Of a DNA stretch of 64,000 bases, positions 33,171 to 44,499 are shown in pieces (position 1 is the first letter of the stretch; each line of letters starts with the position of its first letter). This stretch comes from Ophioderma brevispina (lineage: Eukaryota; Echinodermata; Ophiuroidea; Amphilepidida; Ophiodermatidae), in assembly GCA_023653785.1 (NCBI GenBank), contig JAMKCH010012461.1:1-64000 (forward strand), written 5' to 3'. Under the pieces are notes generated by a model, which searched no databases, had not been told where the DNA came from, and was given only the letters and a program-made list of their open reading frames with translations. The translations under genes were made by a program, and so were the position numbers.

Positions 33171-33191
33171 AAAAAAAAAAAAAAAAAAAAA
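33171..33191. repeat. A21 homopolymer at a duplication joint
   Basis: Twenty-one consecutive A separate the truncated end of copy A from the truncated start of copy B. A comparable T23 run sits at the 54.95-kb duplication joint. Confidence 0.95.
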
Positions 33192-35520
33192 GTTTCAGGG
33201 GCTCACCGCGAGAAGTTTGATAATCTTGAACCCTACTAATTAATCGTATGTCTGGCTTGCCAACTTTTCACTGATATGAATGTAAGTGATGTTATCACAA
33301 GTGATCATTTTGCAGTTACATGTAGACTGTTTCTTAAAAGCCACCTACTTCTACTAAGTCAATTACAACACGGAATCTACGTGGTATTGATATTGATTCA
33401 TAAATGGAGACAGACACGCCTAGAAATTGATCGGCAGTTATACACCCAACAGAAGGAAAAGGTAAATTCATTGATTCAAAAAGCAAAATGCAGATATTAT
33501 AGTGACTTGTTTATAGTGCACGCTAAAGATCAAAAGTGAATTTTGTAAATTGCTGATCAGCTTCTACATCGATGTCAAGTGTCTCCCCTTCCTGATGCTG
33601 CCTCGAATAAAAGTCTTGCAAACCAATTTTGAGAATTCTTCACTGAATATCCGGGACAGTTTTGAGACTGGATGACTGGTCATATGACGAACTAAACACA
33701 ACACTTCACCACCTACATCTTTTGAACCTGCTACCGAGGATGAGATTCTGGCAATTATACGCAAGGCTCAAACAAAATCATGTAAACTAGTGAATAGCTC
33801 GCTTGAAACTGGTGTTTTCCCGGAGAGTTTGAAAGTCGCTCATTTTCGACCACTTATAAAGAAAGAGACCCTTGACCGCAACATTTTCAAGAATTATAGG
33901 CCAGTCTCAAATTTGACATTTCTTGGCAAAACATTGGAACGTGTGGGATGTAACCTTTCTACAACAACATTTACCAGTCTGCTTATTTGTGCCTTCATAG
34001 CACGTAAACTGCCATTCTGAAAGAACAGATGATCTTCCGCATGCCACAGAGGAAGGAAAGATTACACTACTTTATTATCGGCGGCGTTTGATACCATAGG
34101 CATGATGTGTTGTTCCAACGCCTTCAGCATAGAAATGGTGTTAGCGGTGTGTTGCGTTGGATGGTTTAAATCTTACCTCTCGGTAAGATCACAAGCTATC
34201 TGCATCAATGATGAGACTCCGATTTTTAGCTCAACTGAAGTGTGGACTTCCACAAGATTCGATGTGGTGGAACTTAGGACTCTTCTGCCATATGGGAGAC
34301 ATAATTGACATCCAACTTGAACTATCACCTATATGAAGGCTGATTCGCAGATTTATGTATCTGTAAAAACATGTGCGGAAGATGTTGACTCCGCGCTTCA
34401 GAGAATTGAAGACTGCGTCGATGATATCATAACATGGATGAATCAAATTCCTTAAGCTGAATGGACGCTTGACAGAATACTTGAGCTATGGACCGGTGTC
34501 AAGAACACTGAGGGTCCCCCAATGAGAGAGTGTCCTAGCTACCATAGCAACATGTACCGAATAAACCTGACCTTGTAGACGAGGAATCGGGTACAGGGCT
34601 GAAACAAATGATGATAACAGCAATCAATGGAGAAACACAATAGACAGATGGGTGGTAGGACACTCAGTCACACGGTCGCTGTAATATATGACACCGGATC
34701 TAAGCAGCAATCGCAATGGGTCAATGGTAAAACATGTTATAGTGGGAGATTACAGGCCCCAGCTCATGATGTGTTTGGCAATTGGGGGTTATGTTTGAAA
34801 TTAAACCATGGACTTCAATGTGACAGCCGTATCACAAGGCTTGCCTTGCTCAATCCGAAATATTGGCCAAAATCACGGAAACATTAAACGAGGGCTGCAG
34901 TGTATGAATTTGTCACATCCAGACTGACTCCAAGCCGTTCCTTCTCGATGGGACTTACTTAACTACAACTCTCACGCGTACAACGATGTAGAATATTTAG
35001 CCGCACGTATTATCACACATACCAAGAAAACAGATCGTATAACCCCTGTATGTGTTAGCTGACTTACACTGGCTTCCAATTGAACAGAATTGAAATACAA
35101 ATGTGCCTATTGTTTTTAGATCTTGCAGGAAATGGCTCCTTTTTACTTAGCAGAACTAGTGCAACCATGTGTTCAAGGGCATCGCGGGCTACGCCTCTTC
35201 AAAGCAGGGACTTCTGCAAGAAAAATCTGCGAAAACATTCAATGGAGACAGCGGAGTTTTCAGGTTTTGCAGCCTCCAAGGTGTGGAATAGCTAACTGAC
35301 TATGTGGAACAGGAGGCACGTAAATATCTTTTATATAAACTTGACTTGAAGATATATTTTGTACATATGTTTAGAACTCTTTGAACTGTATTATACTTAA
35401 AACGCTTTTGAACTGTATTTTACGGTTTAGGTATTTTGGTTGTTGTACCGAGAACCGCCACGAGCGTCGCTTGCGGCGGGGATAGCAGCGCTTTACAAAT
35501 TGACATTATTATTATTAAAA
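33191..35520 (+). pseudogene. CR1/L2-like LINE with ATT tail
   Basis: The plus strand reads ATEDEILAIIRKAQTKSC (33737-33785), FPESLKVAHFRPLIKK, KNYRPVSNLTFLGKTLERV (33890-33948), AAFDTIG, a degraded stretch of core RT, DIITWMNQ (near 34430) and then, after about 420 unrelated bases, VLADLHWLPIEQ (35053-35088), FAASKVWNS (35266-35294) and the 3' end GCGCTTTACAAATTGACATT followed by ATTATTATT (35487-35516). The order and tail are those of CR1/L2-type LINEs. Many frameshifts and stops make it non-functional. Its 5' end overlaps duplicated copy A. Confidence 0.85.
34480..34900. other. Foreign or collapsed segment inside the LINE
   Basis: The LINE reading breaks off after TEYL-like text near 34480 and resumes near 34905 (SRL..). 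The sequence between contains no RT text and includes GCTATGG...CCATAGC inverted heptamers near 34485-34545. It could be an inserted repeat or a rearranged part of the LINE. Confidence 0.35.
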
Positions 35521-36865
35521 ATGACTAAAATGATAAAAAAAAATCAATCTCAATTGTTCAGGGCGGCAACTCTAAAGGTAATCTGTTACATTTAATACTT
35601 GCAAATTATGACCTGGGATAAAAGAACCCACAAAAAGTTCTAGTTTTGATAAGTTAATGTTTACTAATACATAACACGTTATCGAATTAGAGTAGGGTGA
35701 AAACCCTGACTGTTCCCAACCCGTCCAAGCCTCAAATAGGCGGGCCATGTTAGGAGCGTCCGTTGTCATGGGGACGTAGTTGAATAAATCCTGACCCACC
35801 AAACAAGCAATTACAATGACTTGTGGGATACGCTAAGAGAAAGAAGAAAATACCAGATAAGGGGTCAAAGAAGGTCAACGCCAATGGATTATGTTGCCCT
35901 ATGACCTATTTTGTCGCCATAACATGATATCCATACATTGGACGATGATACAAAATGAACCCTTTGACTTATTATGGCCTCTCATGAATGTGTGCGTTCA
36001 TGCCACTACAAAACTCTATACATTTTATTCATCAAAAGATTGTAATTATTTATTTCTTTAAATATCTTTAACTATATTATATATCTATATATATATATCT
36101 TATATAAGTACGGATGATGAAAATGCTAATAAAAAATTATAGTGAAATCTGAATTGATATACACTAGAAGAACAACTAGCGTTTTATCCAAAATTGGAGC
36201 AACTTCTGATTTGACCCCTGTCCAAATGACCCTTTCTGTCACCTTAGCCACTCCTAACCATGGTCAACAGATGGCACAAAACACACATCTTGGAACATCC
36301 TTAGGACTAGACGCGACAAGACATGGCTACTTTTCAACATGATGGAGCAAACCTAAAAATAAAATGTTACAACGAGGTTTTGTTGTTTAACGAATCAATC
36401 GTCACGCAGGCCTCGTAGGCAGGATGTTTTTCCCGGGTGGGTGCAGATTGTTGCAAAAGTGGACCTTTTTTCCAAAATGTGGACCTTTTCACAAGAGAGG
36501 AGGTGTAAATTTGGATATAAGTGGAAATATTTTGCCCAAAATTATTGGTCATTTCTTCGCTCACAATCTATTTGTGGACTTTTGATTTTGGAGATGGGGT
36601 AGTACATCGCACCCCGCACCCACCCCCCCGCTACGGCCCTGTCGTCACGAGATGGAGACTCGTGACTCCTGCTCTAGATATGCCCTCTAGGGGAGGGTAT
36701 AAAACGGGCCAATCGACCATTTTGGGGAAATTGCATTTTTGGCATATTTTGATACTATATCACAAGCTTATTTCATATACCAAATATTGAGAAAAATAGA
36801 TTCCAATTGTTAGATATAATAGATTTTTCACTTTGGAAATCATACCCAAACGCCAAATGAACGTC
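35521..36865. other. Unassigned DNA
   Basis: No gene. GGGTGAAAACCCTGACTGTTCCC near 35694 matches 25200 in inverted form. A TATA-rich stretch lies at 36070-36105. CACCCCCCCGCTACGGCCCT (36621-36640) resembles the end of the poly-G repeat seen at 2 kb. Confidence 0.35.
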
Positions 36866-36867
36866 CT

Positions 36868-36900
36868 CCAAACAGACCAATCTGCATTCGTCTCTTTGCC
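36868..36900. repeat. CCAAACAGAC repeat end
   Basis: CCAAACAGACCAATCTGCAT and the following TCGTCTC match CCAAACAGACGAATGTGCAT at 40926. A related inverted pair bounds 40991-41216. Confidence 0.4.
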
Positions 36901-37980
36901 CCTGTACTGAAAACCCCACGAACGGAGCTTATTAAGGACTATCGATCAATGGGATATTGCGAGATCATCTCCTCTCTCGACGCATAACCCCCGCAGCGCG
37001 CGCCAAGTGGCTGTAGCCTGCTACGACTAACACGGGATCCGTCTCATGCTCATTCAGTCCACGGTAAGGGGATTTTAGCCGGCTGACTATGTTTTCAGTT
37101 TGTAAAATTATGGACCCATCTTTTTTCACATTATGCGGGGGACAATGAAATTAATTATTAAAGAAAACAATATACAGATGTTGAATCTTAAAAAGGAATT
37201 TATTATGGAATAACAGACAATTTTTGGAAAAATAAAGATTTGATGACGTCAAATTGATTGGTTTCTTATGTTGCTTCGGGGGACCATTCAGGTAAATAAA
37301 AAACTGCCGTACGGATCCCTACATTGGAAAAAAACAACCGATTATCGTCATCGTTACAGTCGGTTTTGAATCGGTAGGGAAAAGGTAAATTTTGTACTGT
37401 TTAGACATAAATACGGTGTCGTTTGGAAAAAAAATAGTAAGCACTTGGGGCAGAGGGTCATATGTAAAGACCTTGATTTAACATAGTCGGATTATATCGG
37501 TCGCCCCCGAAGAGACACAGATATCTGATATGACACGTGGGACCTGTACCTGACACGTAACACCAACCTATTCATCTCCTTACCATTTATAACTACAATA
37601 CGGCCAAAGCAGAATGCATTTCTGTTCTATGGTTTGACAGCCGTAATCGTCAAGATGTGAGACTATTACATGTGGTCTGTACAGGGAGGGTAGGGACACA
37701 TCTGCTCGATTTGGGCAGTGGGGATTTCCAAACGTAATTGTGAAAACTGACTACATGCATTTACTTGGCAGTCTCGGTCCCAGTGACATTAAAAAATCAT
37801 TCTTAAACCTTGTTCAACGATATTAGTAATATCATGATAAATTAAGAAAAAAATATGAAAGTTCACATCAATTCATGCTTTGTTAAACTTACCTGTGCAT
37901 AACTAAAAACTCCCCAGAAACTTACCCTGCAAAAGTATTCTTCTAGCAAACATAATACCGATACCCTTGAAGATACGCGC

Positions 37981-38012
37981 CATGGCTACAGAGCTAGCGC
38001 TCTGTAGCCATG
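37981..38012. repeat. Perfect 14-bp hairpin
   Basis: CATGGCTACAGAGC, four-base spacer TAGC, GCTCTGTAGCCATG. A perfect stem of this length with a short loop could be the core of a foldback element. It is not followed by a T-tract and there is no gene next to it. Confidence 0.85.
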
Positions 38013-38019
38013 CGCATCG

Positions 38020-39355
38020 ATACACTCTATATCAAAACAGCCCTATTATAATTATTATACACCCCCCAAAAGCCATTGCATTCCTGGATCATAATGGGTT
38101 GACACTATAGAAGTCTGGTCGAGGTTTATATTAGTACAATATAGCTGTATCTGAGGACGATTTTGCGACACTAAAAAAAATATTATAAATTGTGCAGTAT
38201 TTTCTGATAGCAATTCTGCCCCGCATAATTACTGTGAAAAAGACATATATGTAAAAATTGATTCAATCAAAACCACTGAAAACTATATATTTGGCGAGTT
38301 GAGTTATTACAAGCCAGAGAGTGTTCTTGAAGTGTAGAAAATAAAAAGCCGTAACGAAACCCTAAGTAAGTATGGGGCTATATACAAATGTCAACCAATA
38401 TGTACGGTGCATATACAGTAAAATTCAGTTTAATTTGTTGTTTTAAAACAATGCATTACGGCAAAAGAGAAGTGAATGGAAACTATTAAGCTGTAGTTTA
38501 TGGTATTTTGTCTGGCACAATTGCTGCCAGATGGTCCTATAAGAGGTACAGGTTTTCCATGTAATTGAACCTTATAATTGAAATCCATAATATCTCTTAT
38601 AAATTTAGTCGTAATAGGTCTGGAAAAATGGACAAAAAAGTATTTTGAATAGTACTTCTTTTGATTGTGAGGCATTGTTAAATTTTTCAGCGCACGTTAT
38701 TTCATAAAACAAGATGCCTAGTTATAAACAAAAAATATGCCTTTTAGCCGTTGTCTTTACTAGACGTAGATTGTAAGCGACGATCCGGGCGGAGCACGGC
38801 CAAAAAAAAGGAGCCTACGTTTGTCAGTTTTGAATCGTGGCCAGTTGAGTTTTGTTTTATTATTCTTTTTTATTGTTTGTAGACATAATAGTTTAAGGTT
38901 CTTTATTGTAATGATACAACTATACGTTTGATATAATAATTCCAAATTTTTCCTTATTTAATTGAGAAGTGTAATGTACATGTATTGAGTCACGGTAAAT
39001 GTACAAAAATAGTACCCATTTACTTCGTTACACTGTGGATGCAAATTAATGATTGTTGAGTTTTAATAAAGTTAAAAATAGATTCAAATCATCTAAGTGA
39101 AAATTCAAAGTTAGACAACAGGATAATTTGCAAACCCAGAAAGGACACAAACAAGCACCTATATGAACGTAACTATTTCACTTCAATATTTTTTTTAGTA
39201 GTTCAAAAAACTCTTGTTGAAAAAAACCCTTTCACGTTTTGGGTATGATATTTGTCCATTTTAATTACAATTATATTAATTTTGAAGGAAAATAATGTAC
39301 AATAAAATTCAATGTTCGTATATATTCCCTTAAGGTAGCATATTTTGGAAAAGAG
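38020..39355. other. Unassigned AT-rich DNA
   Basis: Nothing recognised apart from short homopolymers. Confidence 0.4.
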
Positions 39356-39360
39356 TGGAA

Positions 39361-39517
39361 ATCACTCTTTCAAAGGAGTGACTCTATGGACCAGTCTTTG
39401 TTGAGGTTAAATTTACCTTTTACTATTAAAGAGTAATTTTGTGTATCATTACTCTTCCTCGATGAATTGTCACTCTTATAAAGACTGGTCACTAAAGTCA
39501 CTCCTTGAAAGAGTGAT
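39361..39517. mobile_element. Small foldback element
   Basis: ATCACTCTTTCAAAGGAGTG at the left is mirrored at the right end (CACTCCTTGAAAGAGTGAT). Pairing continues through GACCAGTCTT, giving arms of about 39 bases in a 157-base unit. An inner inverted pair (AGAGTAAT..ATTACTCTT) lies at the centre, so nearly the whole unit can fold. No coding capacity. Confidence 0.75.
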
Positions 39518-39519
39518 GT

Positions 39520-40985
39520 CACCTTTTTTTATATAGATATTGGTGTTCATATCAAGGGACCCAGGTTGATTCCCAGTAAGATAGCTTACAATATTTAAAG
39601 TCACTTACATGATTAATTTAAAAGCCCATTAACCCTCCGTCTACCTGAGGATCCATGTTATGTAACAATCCCAAGGGGGTGGGGTGGTTACCACTCCCTG
39701 TGATATTCGTCCCTGAACATCGATTCCTGTAATTGGTACCAATATAGCTTAGATTTTCTTCGTTCCAATGGTATCAAATAAATACCAACATCCCACATTA
39801 TGACGTCATATGTTGAGCATAGATAAAAAACCGCATGAAATATGATATTCAACCTTTTTTGGCGAAGAAATTTGCCCCTATTCTACCCTCTGTCTAGATG
39901 GAAATTGGCAGTTTTGCTGATATCTAATTACGACGTCACTGTGCATAATGCTCGTCATTTTGGTACTAATTTTGATCTCACTGGACAGAGGAGGACCATA
40001 GCTATCTAAGGTACCAAAATCAGTGTCTGTGATGTTCATGTGGTCGTGCAGGCATGTTGGTAATTCACTCCCGAAATTGGGTGTTTGAAAAGGAGCGTAT
40101 ATGTCAATTATCCATTACTCAAATATTTGGCACCAAAAAAGGGGATTTTAAGCAAGTCGGGCAAACTGAAGGGTGGTAATAAGCCGAATACCCGTCTTTA
40201 TGTAATAATATGATTATTTAGTACATTCTGTCGTGCACGACAAAAGTCAAAGCACGTGTTCTGGGACATTACGATATCAGCAATTAAACAGGTTTGCTGT
40301 TTTCTTCGTTTGTATCTTGTTTGTCCATAAACCTTCGAACGTTCTTGGTTTGTGGTCTACATATCATCCTGTGGCAATTTGGAGAGAAATTCGTAATCCT
40401 AAAAAAATCTCCCCTGTCACTTTAACGTTTATGAAAGTTTTATGTCATCATTATTCACAAACCCAGGGTTCAAACGTTAGACATACGCTTTGGATGTCCG
40501 TAGTGTATTTTACATATGTGGGCCGATGCTACAAGTTGGAATTTACTGCAAAACATGAAGTACTAAGTTTTACATGAAATATGCTATGAATTTCACAAGA
40601 AATTCTGACTCAATTCGGCTAACAAAACGCCGTAAAATCCAAAGCTTTTACAGGTTTCCATTCAAATTAATGTATATTTATAGCTGAAGTATATTATTTT
40701 ACATTCGGTATTAAGTAGTTGATTTAAATAGATATATTTCAAAATTTTAAAAAAAGAAACCACCTCATCATGTCCTCATTTCTAATCTTCATGCACATTA
40801 TTTTGCAGTATAGACAATGACGCCTCAGAAAACCATAGTCCTTTCTAGCGCCCTCCGCAGGCAAAAGTATGTTCAACATGTTCAATACCACCGTCTGAGG
40901 CAATCGATCGACTCTTTTGAGTACGCCAAACAGACGAATGTGCATTCGTCTCCTTTGTGACATAGAAACCGAGGACGTTTTTTAG
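39520..40985. other. Unassigned DNA
   Basis: A 114-codon frame (40233-40577) has no recognisable domain and no splice or start support. GTCGTGCACGAC near 40230 is a 12-base palindrome. Nothing else recognised. Confidence 0.35.
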
Positions 40986-40990
40986 TTTTC

Positions 40991-41216
40991 CCAAACAGAC
41001 CAATCACTCACTTTGTAATTAAATTTGACAAGGAAAACAAAGTTTACTTGAATGGAAAACGTGCTCAAAATGAAGTATTTTTTAATGTCTACAATGTACA
41101 CATAAAATCATTTTCATGAAATAGGTTCCAATTTTAGATATGCAAGTTCATAATTCTCTAAAACTTCAAATCGCCGATATCTCGAAATGTGACTTTTGGT
41201 CGATTGGCCTGTTTGG
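40991..41216. mobile_element. Short TIR element, CCAAACAGRCCAATC ends
   Basis: CCAAACAGACCAATC at 40991-41005 and its inverted form GATTGGCCTGTTTGG at 41202-41216 (one mismatch) bound a 226-base AT-rich unit without coding capacity. Related ends occur at 36868 and 40926. GGCCAATCGACCA, the next bases of the right end, also occur near 36708. Confidence 0.55.
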
Positions 41217-42112
41217 AAGATTCGTGACGATATGTACGCATACATGTACGTGGAGAGTTCATATCTCAAATTCAGTGAAACGCTTACATTAAAAAGAAAT
41301 TGTTGGAGGAAAATTTACAATAACCTACTGCAATAAAATGTCTTAAAAAGAGAATGATTTGTCTGGATGACCGTAGGTTGTTTGCGAGAGGGTATCCCCT
41401 CCCGCGCGAAACGCAAAAGCCTCGCAACAGTCGCTTTCCTACATACATTTACTCTTGCAAAGATGATAGGAACAATTTGTAATTCCAATGTGGTTCACAA
41501 TAAATGATAATACTTGGGTATTGACAACGACATTAAATAATAACAAAAATACTGATACATTGGAAAAGTTTTGTTTTGAATGGAGCAAAAATATTCTTAA
41601 AACCATTTGATCACAACCTAATATCAACTTGAATGTTTTGATCCCGTTTTTTGGAGCTAAAATATATTTGATCCCCATAATTCTCCACACACCTCCGCAT
41701 TTATGAACACTGCCTTAATAAAATATGAATGTAAACTAATGTTGTTCTATGTTCTCTTCTATTTCAAGATTTCAAGATTTCCAAACCTTGATCAACAAAC
41801 TATGAAATATACTCAAAAAAGACTTGTCGCACTTCTATGTTTTTCATGGATAGGTTTTTACGATTTCTTGTTAAATCAAATATCTTCATGGAGTGCTCTA
41901 CTTAGATTGAGGAGCAATGTAAGTCTAAACTGGAGATCATATTAAGTAGACGTTCATCTGCTCCAATTGAATTCCTACAAATTTGTTGAAGGAGGTGGAA
42001 TATTATCAGCTACTCTCATCAGGGAATTTTGATCTGTTGTGCGCAAGTGAGATATGCGCGCACGGGTTAGAGTCGCGTGCGCATCCGTACGTATGGACTG
42101 AGTTTCGCGCGA

Positions 42113-42140
42113 CCTAAGTCACTATGGCGGTCCGGTAAGT
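42113..42140 (+). other. Inverted-repeat arm with a strong splice-donor-like site
   Basis: ATGGCGGTCCG (42124-42134) is followed by GTAAGTACG, a good splice donor, in a CpG-rich stretch (42050-42120). GGCGGTCCGGTAAGTA recurs in inverted orientation at 43352-43367. Reading ATG through this donor into the exon at 42526 would hit a stop after five codons, so if this is an exon it is untranslated or uses another frame. Confidence 0.4.
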
Positions 42141-42509
42141 ACGTAATCCTGTTTCTAAAATTGAAAAAAAAAAAAAAGTTGCCGTAAATTGAAACCAGTG
42201 TTGGTAAATTATCAAGACTGGAATAATACCGAAAGGCATTGTGGGAAAAATGGATGCGAGCGTTGCGATTGCGTGTTCACTTTTCGGTGTCTGCGAGCAC
42301 CGAAATACCCGACAAAAACGTTCGATTTTCTCGCTAGGTTCTATAGGTTCAGACCCAATTATTAAAACAAAACATAGTAACGGACCCTCTGATGCAAAAA
42401 CCTCCATAGAACCCCTTCGTTTTCCGGAGATATTTGAGATTTAGTTTCATTTACACACATTCGCTATGACGGAATGATAACGTTAATTTCTTGCACAGTA
42501 CCAATTTAA

Positions 42510-42686
42510 ATAATATCTTTCGCAGTCTGTGACACCAGAGAAGATGAGAAAGAAGGAGGTGGTTCGACTGCTACTTCAAAAGATAAACTTTTCAACCGTC
42601 TATTCATCTCAATCGGCTTAAATCCAATCGATTGGACAAAAGACTTGTACTACTTGCTGGAGAACATTACATACACCTGTCATTAA
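42510..42686 (+). CDS. Candidate terminal exon, unknown protein
   Basis: After TATCTTTCGCAG (acceptor-like, AG at 42524-42525) one frame stays open for 52 codons from 42528 to a TAA at 42684. It begins CDTREDEKEGGGSTATSKDK and later contains LFNRLFISIGLNPIDW. The composition looks like a real protein, but I do not recognise it. An inverted copy on the minus strand at about 43345-43300 conserves VC(x)TRED(x)K(x)G(x)GS with an in-frame 3-base gap, which suggests a coding origin. Possible upstream exons are the CpG-rich one ending at 42134 (wrong phase from its ATG) or one starting at ATG 42250 with a weak donor after 42337 (correct phase). Host gene exon or transposon exon are both possible. 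Confidence 0.35.
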   Translation: MISFAVCDTREDEKEGGGSTATSKDKLFNRLFISIGLNPIDWTKDLYYLLENITYTCH

Positions 42687-43214
42687 ATCCCAGAAGCATT
42701 CCAATTACCCAGTTTTCAATTGGTATTTGCACAGGGTCTATACACTATGGTTGTGACCAGTACAGCGAAACGTACTCGCCTGCATCAGTTATAAACAACT
42801 TTGACCCCAAATTTTCAAAGTATTTTGGCACTTTGGACACTTTCTGACACAAAAAAGTATGGTTGAGATGAATTGAAAATGCATTTATCAATCTGCATCT
42901 ATATCCTATTTCCTCAGGAATAACGGATTTGGTAATTAGGCTAAAATAATAACATCTTTTTGGGACCCCCCAAAACCTTGAATCAATGTAAGCTTACCGA
43001 AAAAGGGTCGATTTTGCTGTTTCTTTCGTTAAAAAGTCACTGATTTCCTCAATTATTTCGCCAACGATTAAAATAAATAACAATCAGTCAGAACAACCGC
43101 CAGCAGAGATCTTTTAGCTGGAAAATTAATAAGCTATTTAGTGGGAGCGTGTGAATTACTTCCTGTTGTGAAACCTTCCGAACGGCCAAGTTTGAGGCGG
43201 TTGAACACATTACT

Positions 43215-43382
43215 TCAAAGGTCCAAGCGAGTGGCCCTTGAAGTTTCCTAACAATGAGCTGATGAATGAGAGTAATCCTGGGTAATCGGATTGCAAAATC
43301 GAGCCATCTCCTTTCTTATCTTCTCTGGTGACACAGACTACACCGTGGGAAATACTTACCGGACCGCCGTACTAAGTCACGG
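43215..43382 (-). pseudogene. Inverted partial copy of the 42.1-42.6 kb exon pair
   Basis: On the minus strand the sequence reads GGCGGTCCG, GTAAGTA, 13 bases, TAG, then TCTGTGTCACCAGAGAAGAT, followed by a frame open for about 40 codons to a TAA near 43215. Relative to the plus copy, the 391 bases between donor and acceptor are reduced to 22. Similarity fades after about 50 bases of the second block. It abuts the Penelope-like fragment. Confidence 0.5.
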
Positions 43383-43394
43383 TAGTGTAGTTCT

Positions 43395-44490
43395 TGAGCT
43401 TGAAGTTATTTGCATGTCGGCATGCGATAGTCAACTCTGATCTCTTGTTCAAAGTTATCATCTCTGGGTGGCAGATAATGTAGAACTTCTCCATAAAGGC
43501 ACAAGTTACGCCGTTTACTAACGTTGGGGTTCGGTCGGGCATGGGCAAGACCTTCCGATCTTTTTCTTTCCTTCAGGGTCCAAATACTAGGGGAGCCAGA
43601 ACCACCTCCTTTGCACCCCCCAGAACTAAACCAAACCAATTTTTTTAGGTTCCTTTCCCATTTTGGACGCCATTTTGAATTTAACACATGTGAATGAAAT
43701 TATTTAGGCACAGATATGTTAATTATGATCTAATATGTTGAACTCGTTGATTTTTCTTGACATTAAGTTGTTTATATCTTATACCTATTTTGCGGCCATC
43801 TTGGACGCCATCTTGAATAAACCCCCTTGGGGCCACTTTTAAATTCTGGGACCATCCTGGTTATGTTTTGGGGTCATAAAAGGAAACTAAAAATTTGGTT
43901 TGGTTTAGTTCTGGGGGGGTGCAAAGGAGGTGGTCCTGGCTCCCCTAATAAAACGTGCTTTGAGAGTTCTCTCTGGTATTTGTGCGCGTCCTTCTTGAAT
44001 GATTGTTGATGGTTTGCAAGTCTTTGTTTGAACTCGTTCTTGGTTAGTTCCACGTATGTTTCTTTTCTTTCTTCGGATTTCACGGTGACCTGGTAGACAA
44101 TGTTGAATGCTCTGCATTTTCCTTCTAGCGGACATTTGCTTTTCTTTCTGCAGTTGCATGCCTTCTCTTCAGGTTTCGGTGCTTGTGTTTTCATTATTTT
44201 TTGTTGTGAGCGTCTACAGCTGATTTCACGTTTGGCTTGCAGCTGTAAGACAGCGTGTTCCTATTGAAAATTTGCTGTAGGGCATGTCCTTTCGGGAAGC
44301 TATATCGTTTACGATTGTAAGGAATTGATGTCCAACGTTGGTTTTCACCTTCAAATCGAATGGTGAATTGTACCAGGTGATGTTTCTCTTCCTGGTTCTC
44401 TTTTTGTGTGTTCTTTGATCCTTAGGCTTGAATGTGAGTTTATATATTAATATATATTCAAACTGCCAGCTCAACAGATGCAGATGACGG
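43395..44490 (-). pseudogene. Penelope-like element 3' end with GIY-YIG domain
   Basis: On the minus strand the text runs from the RT thumb/linker region (KKRTRKRNITWYNSPFDLKV, KTNVGHQFLTIVN, about 44420-44320) to a Cys-rich motif (CNCRKKSKCPLEGKC, 44160-44115), the GIY-YIG start (NIVYQVTV near 44095) and TYVELTKNEFKQRLANHQQS (44055-44000), where the usual glycine of the second motif is Glu. It then continues across an insertion to WTLKERKRS and KRRNLCLYGEVLHYLPP (43490-43445). Penelope-like elements use this domain as their endonuclease. The copy lacks the RT core in this window, has frame breaks, and is cut by a MITE. Confidence 0.85.
43588..43947. mobile_element. Long-TIR MITE, copy 2, inside the Penelope-like element
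   Basis: The left end TAGGGGAGCCAGAACCACCT and the reverse complement of the right end TAGGGGAGCCAGGACCACCT continue nearly identically through CCTTTGCACCCCCC and AGAACTAAACCAAACCAA, over 50 bases in all. The unit is 360 bases and non-coding, with GGCGCCATCTT/GGACGCCAT phrases shared with the older copy at 9630-10180. The left TIR lacks a block present on the right (GACCCCAAAACATAACCAGG side). It separates SKHV from WTLKE of the GIY-YIG reading frame. The high TIR identity suggests a fairly recent insertion. Confidence 0.9.
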
Positions 44491-44499
44491 TGCCATAAA

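Noticed and set aside
34485..34545. Inverted GCTATGG/CCATAGC pair as a TIR element
   Set aside because: Only seven bases pair and the spacing is short; chance is likely.
40233..40577. 114-codon frame, among the longest outside recognised elements
   Set aside because: No domain, no start or splice context and no similarity to a known family by eye; chance length in AT-rich DNA is possible.
42124..42146. ATGGCGGTCCG as a start codon spliced to the 42526 exon
   Set aside because: Joining at the strong donor puts a stop five codons in; kept only as a possible untranslated exon or arm of the inverted duplication.
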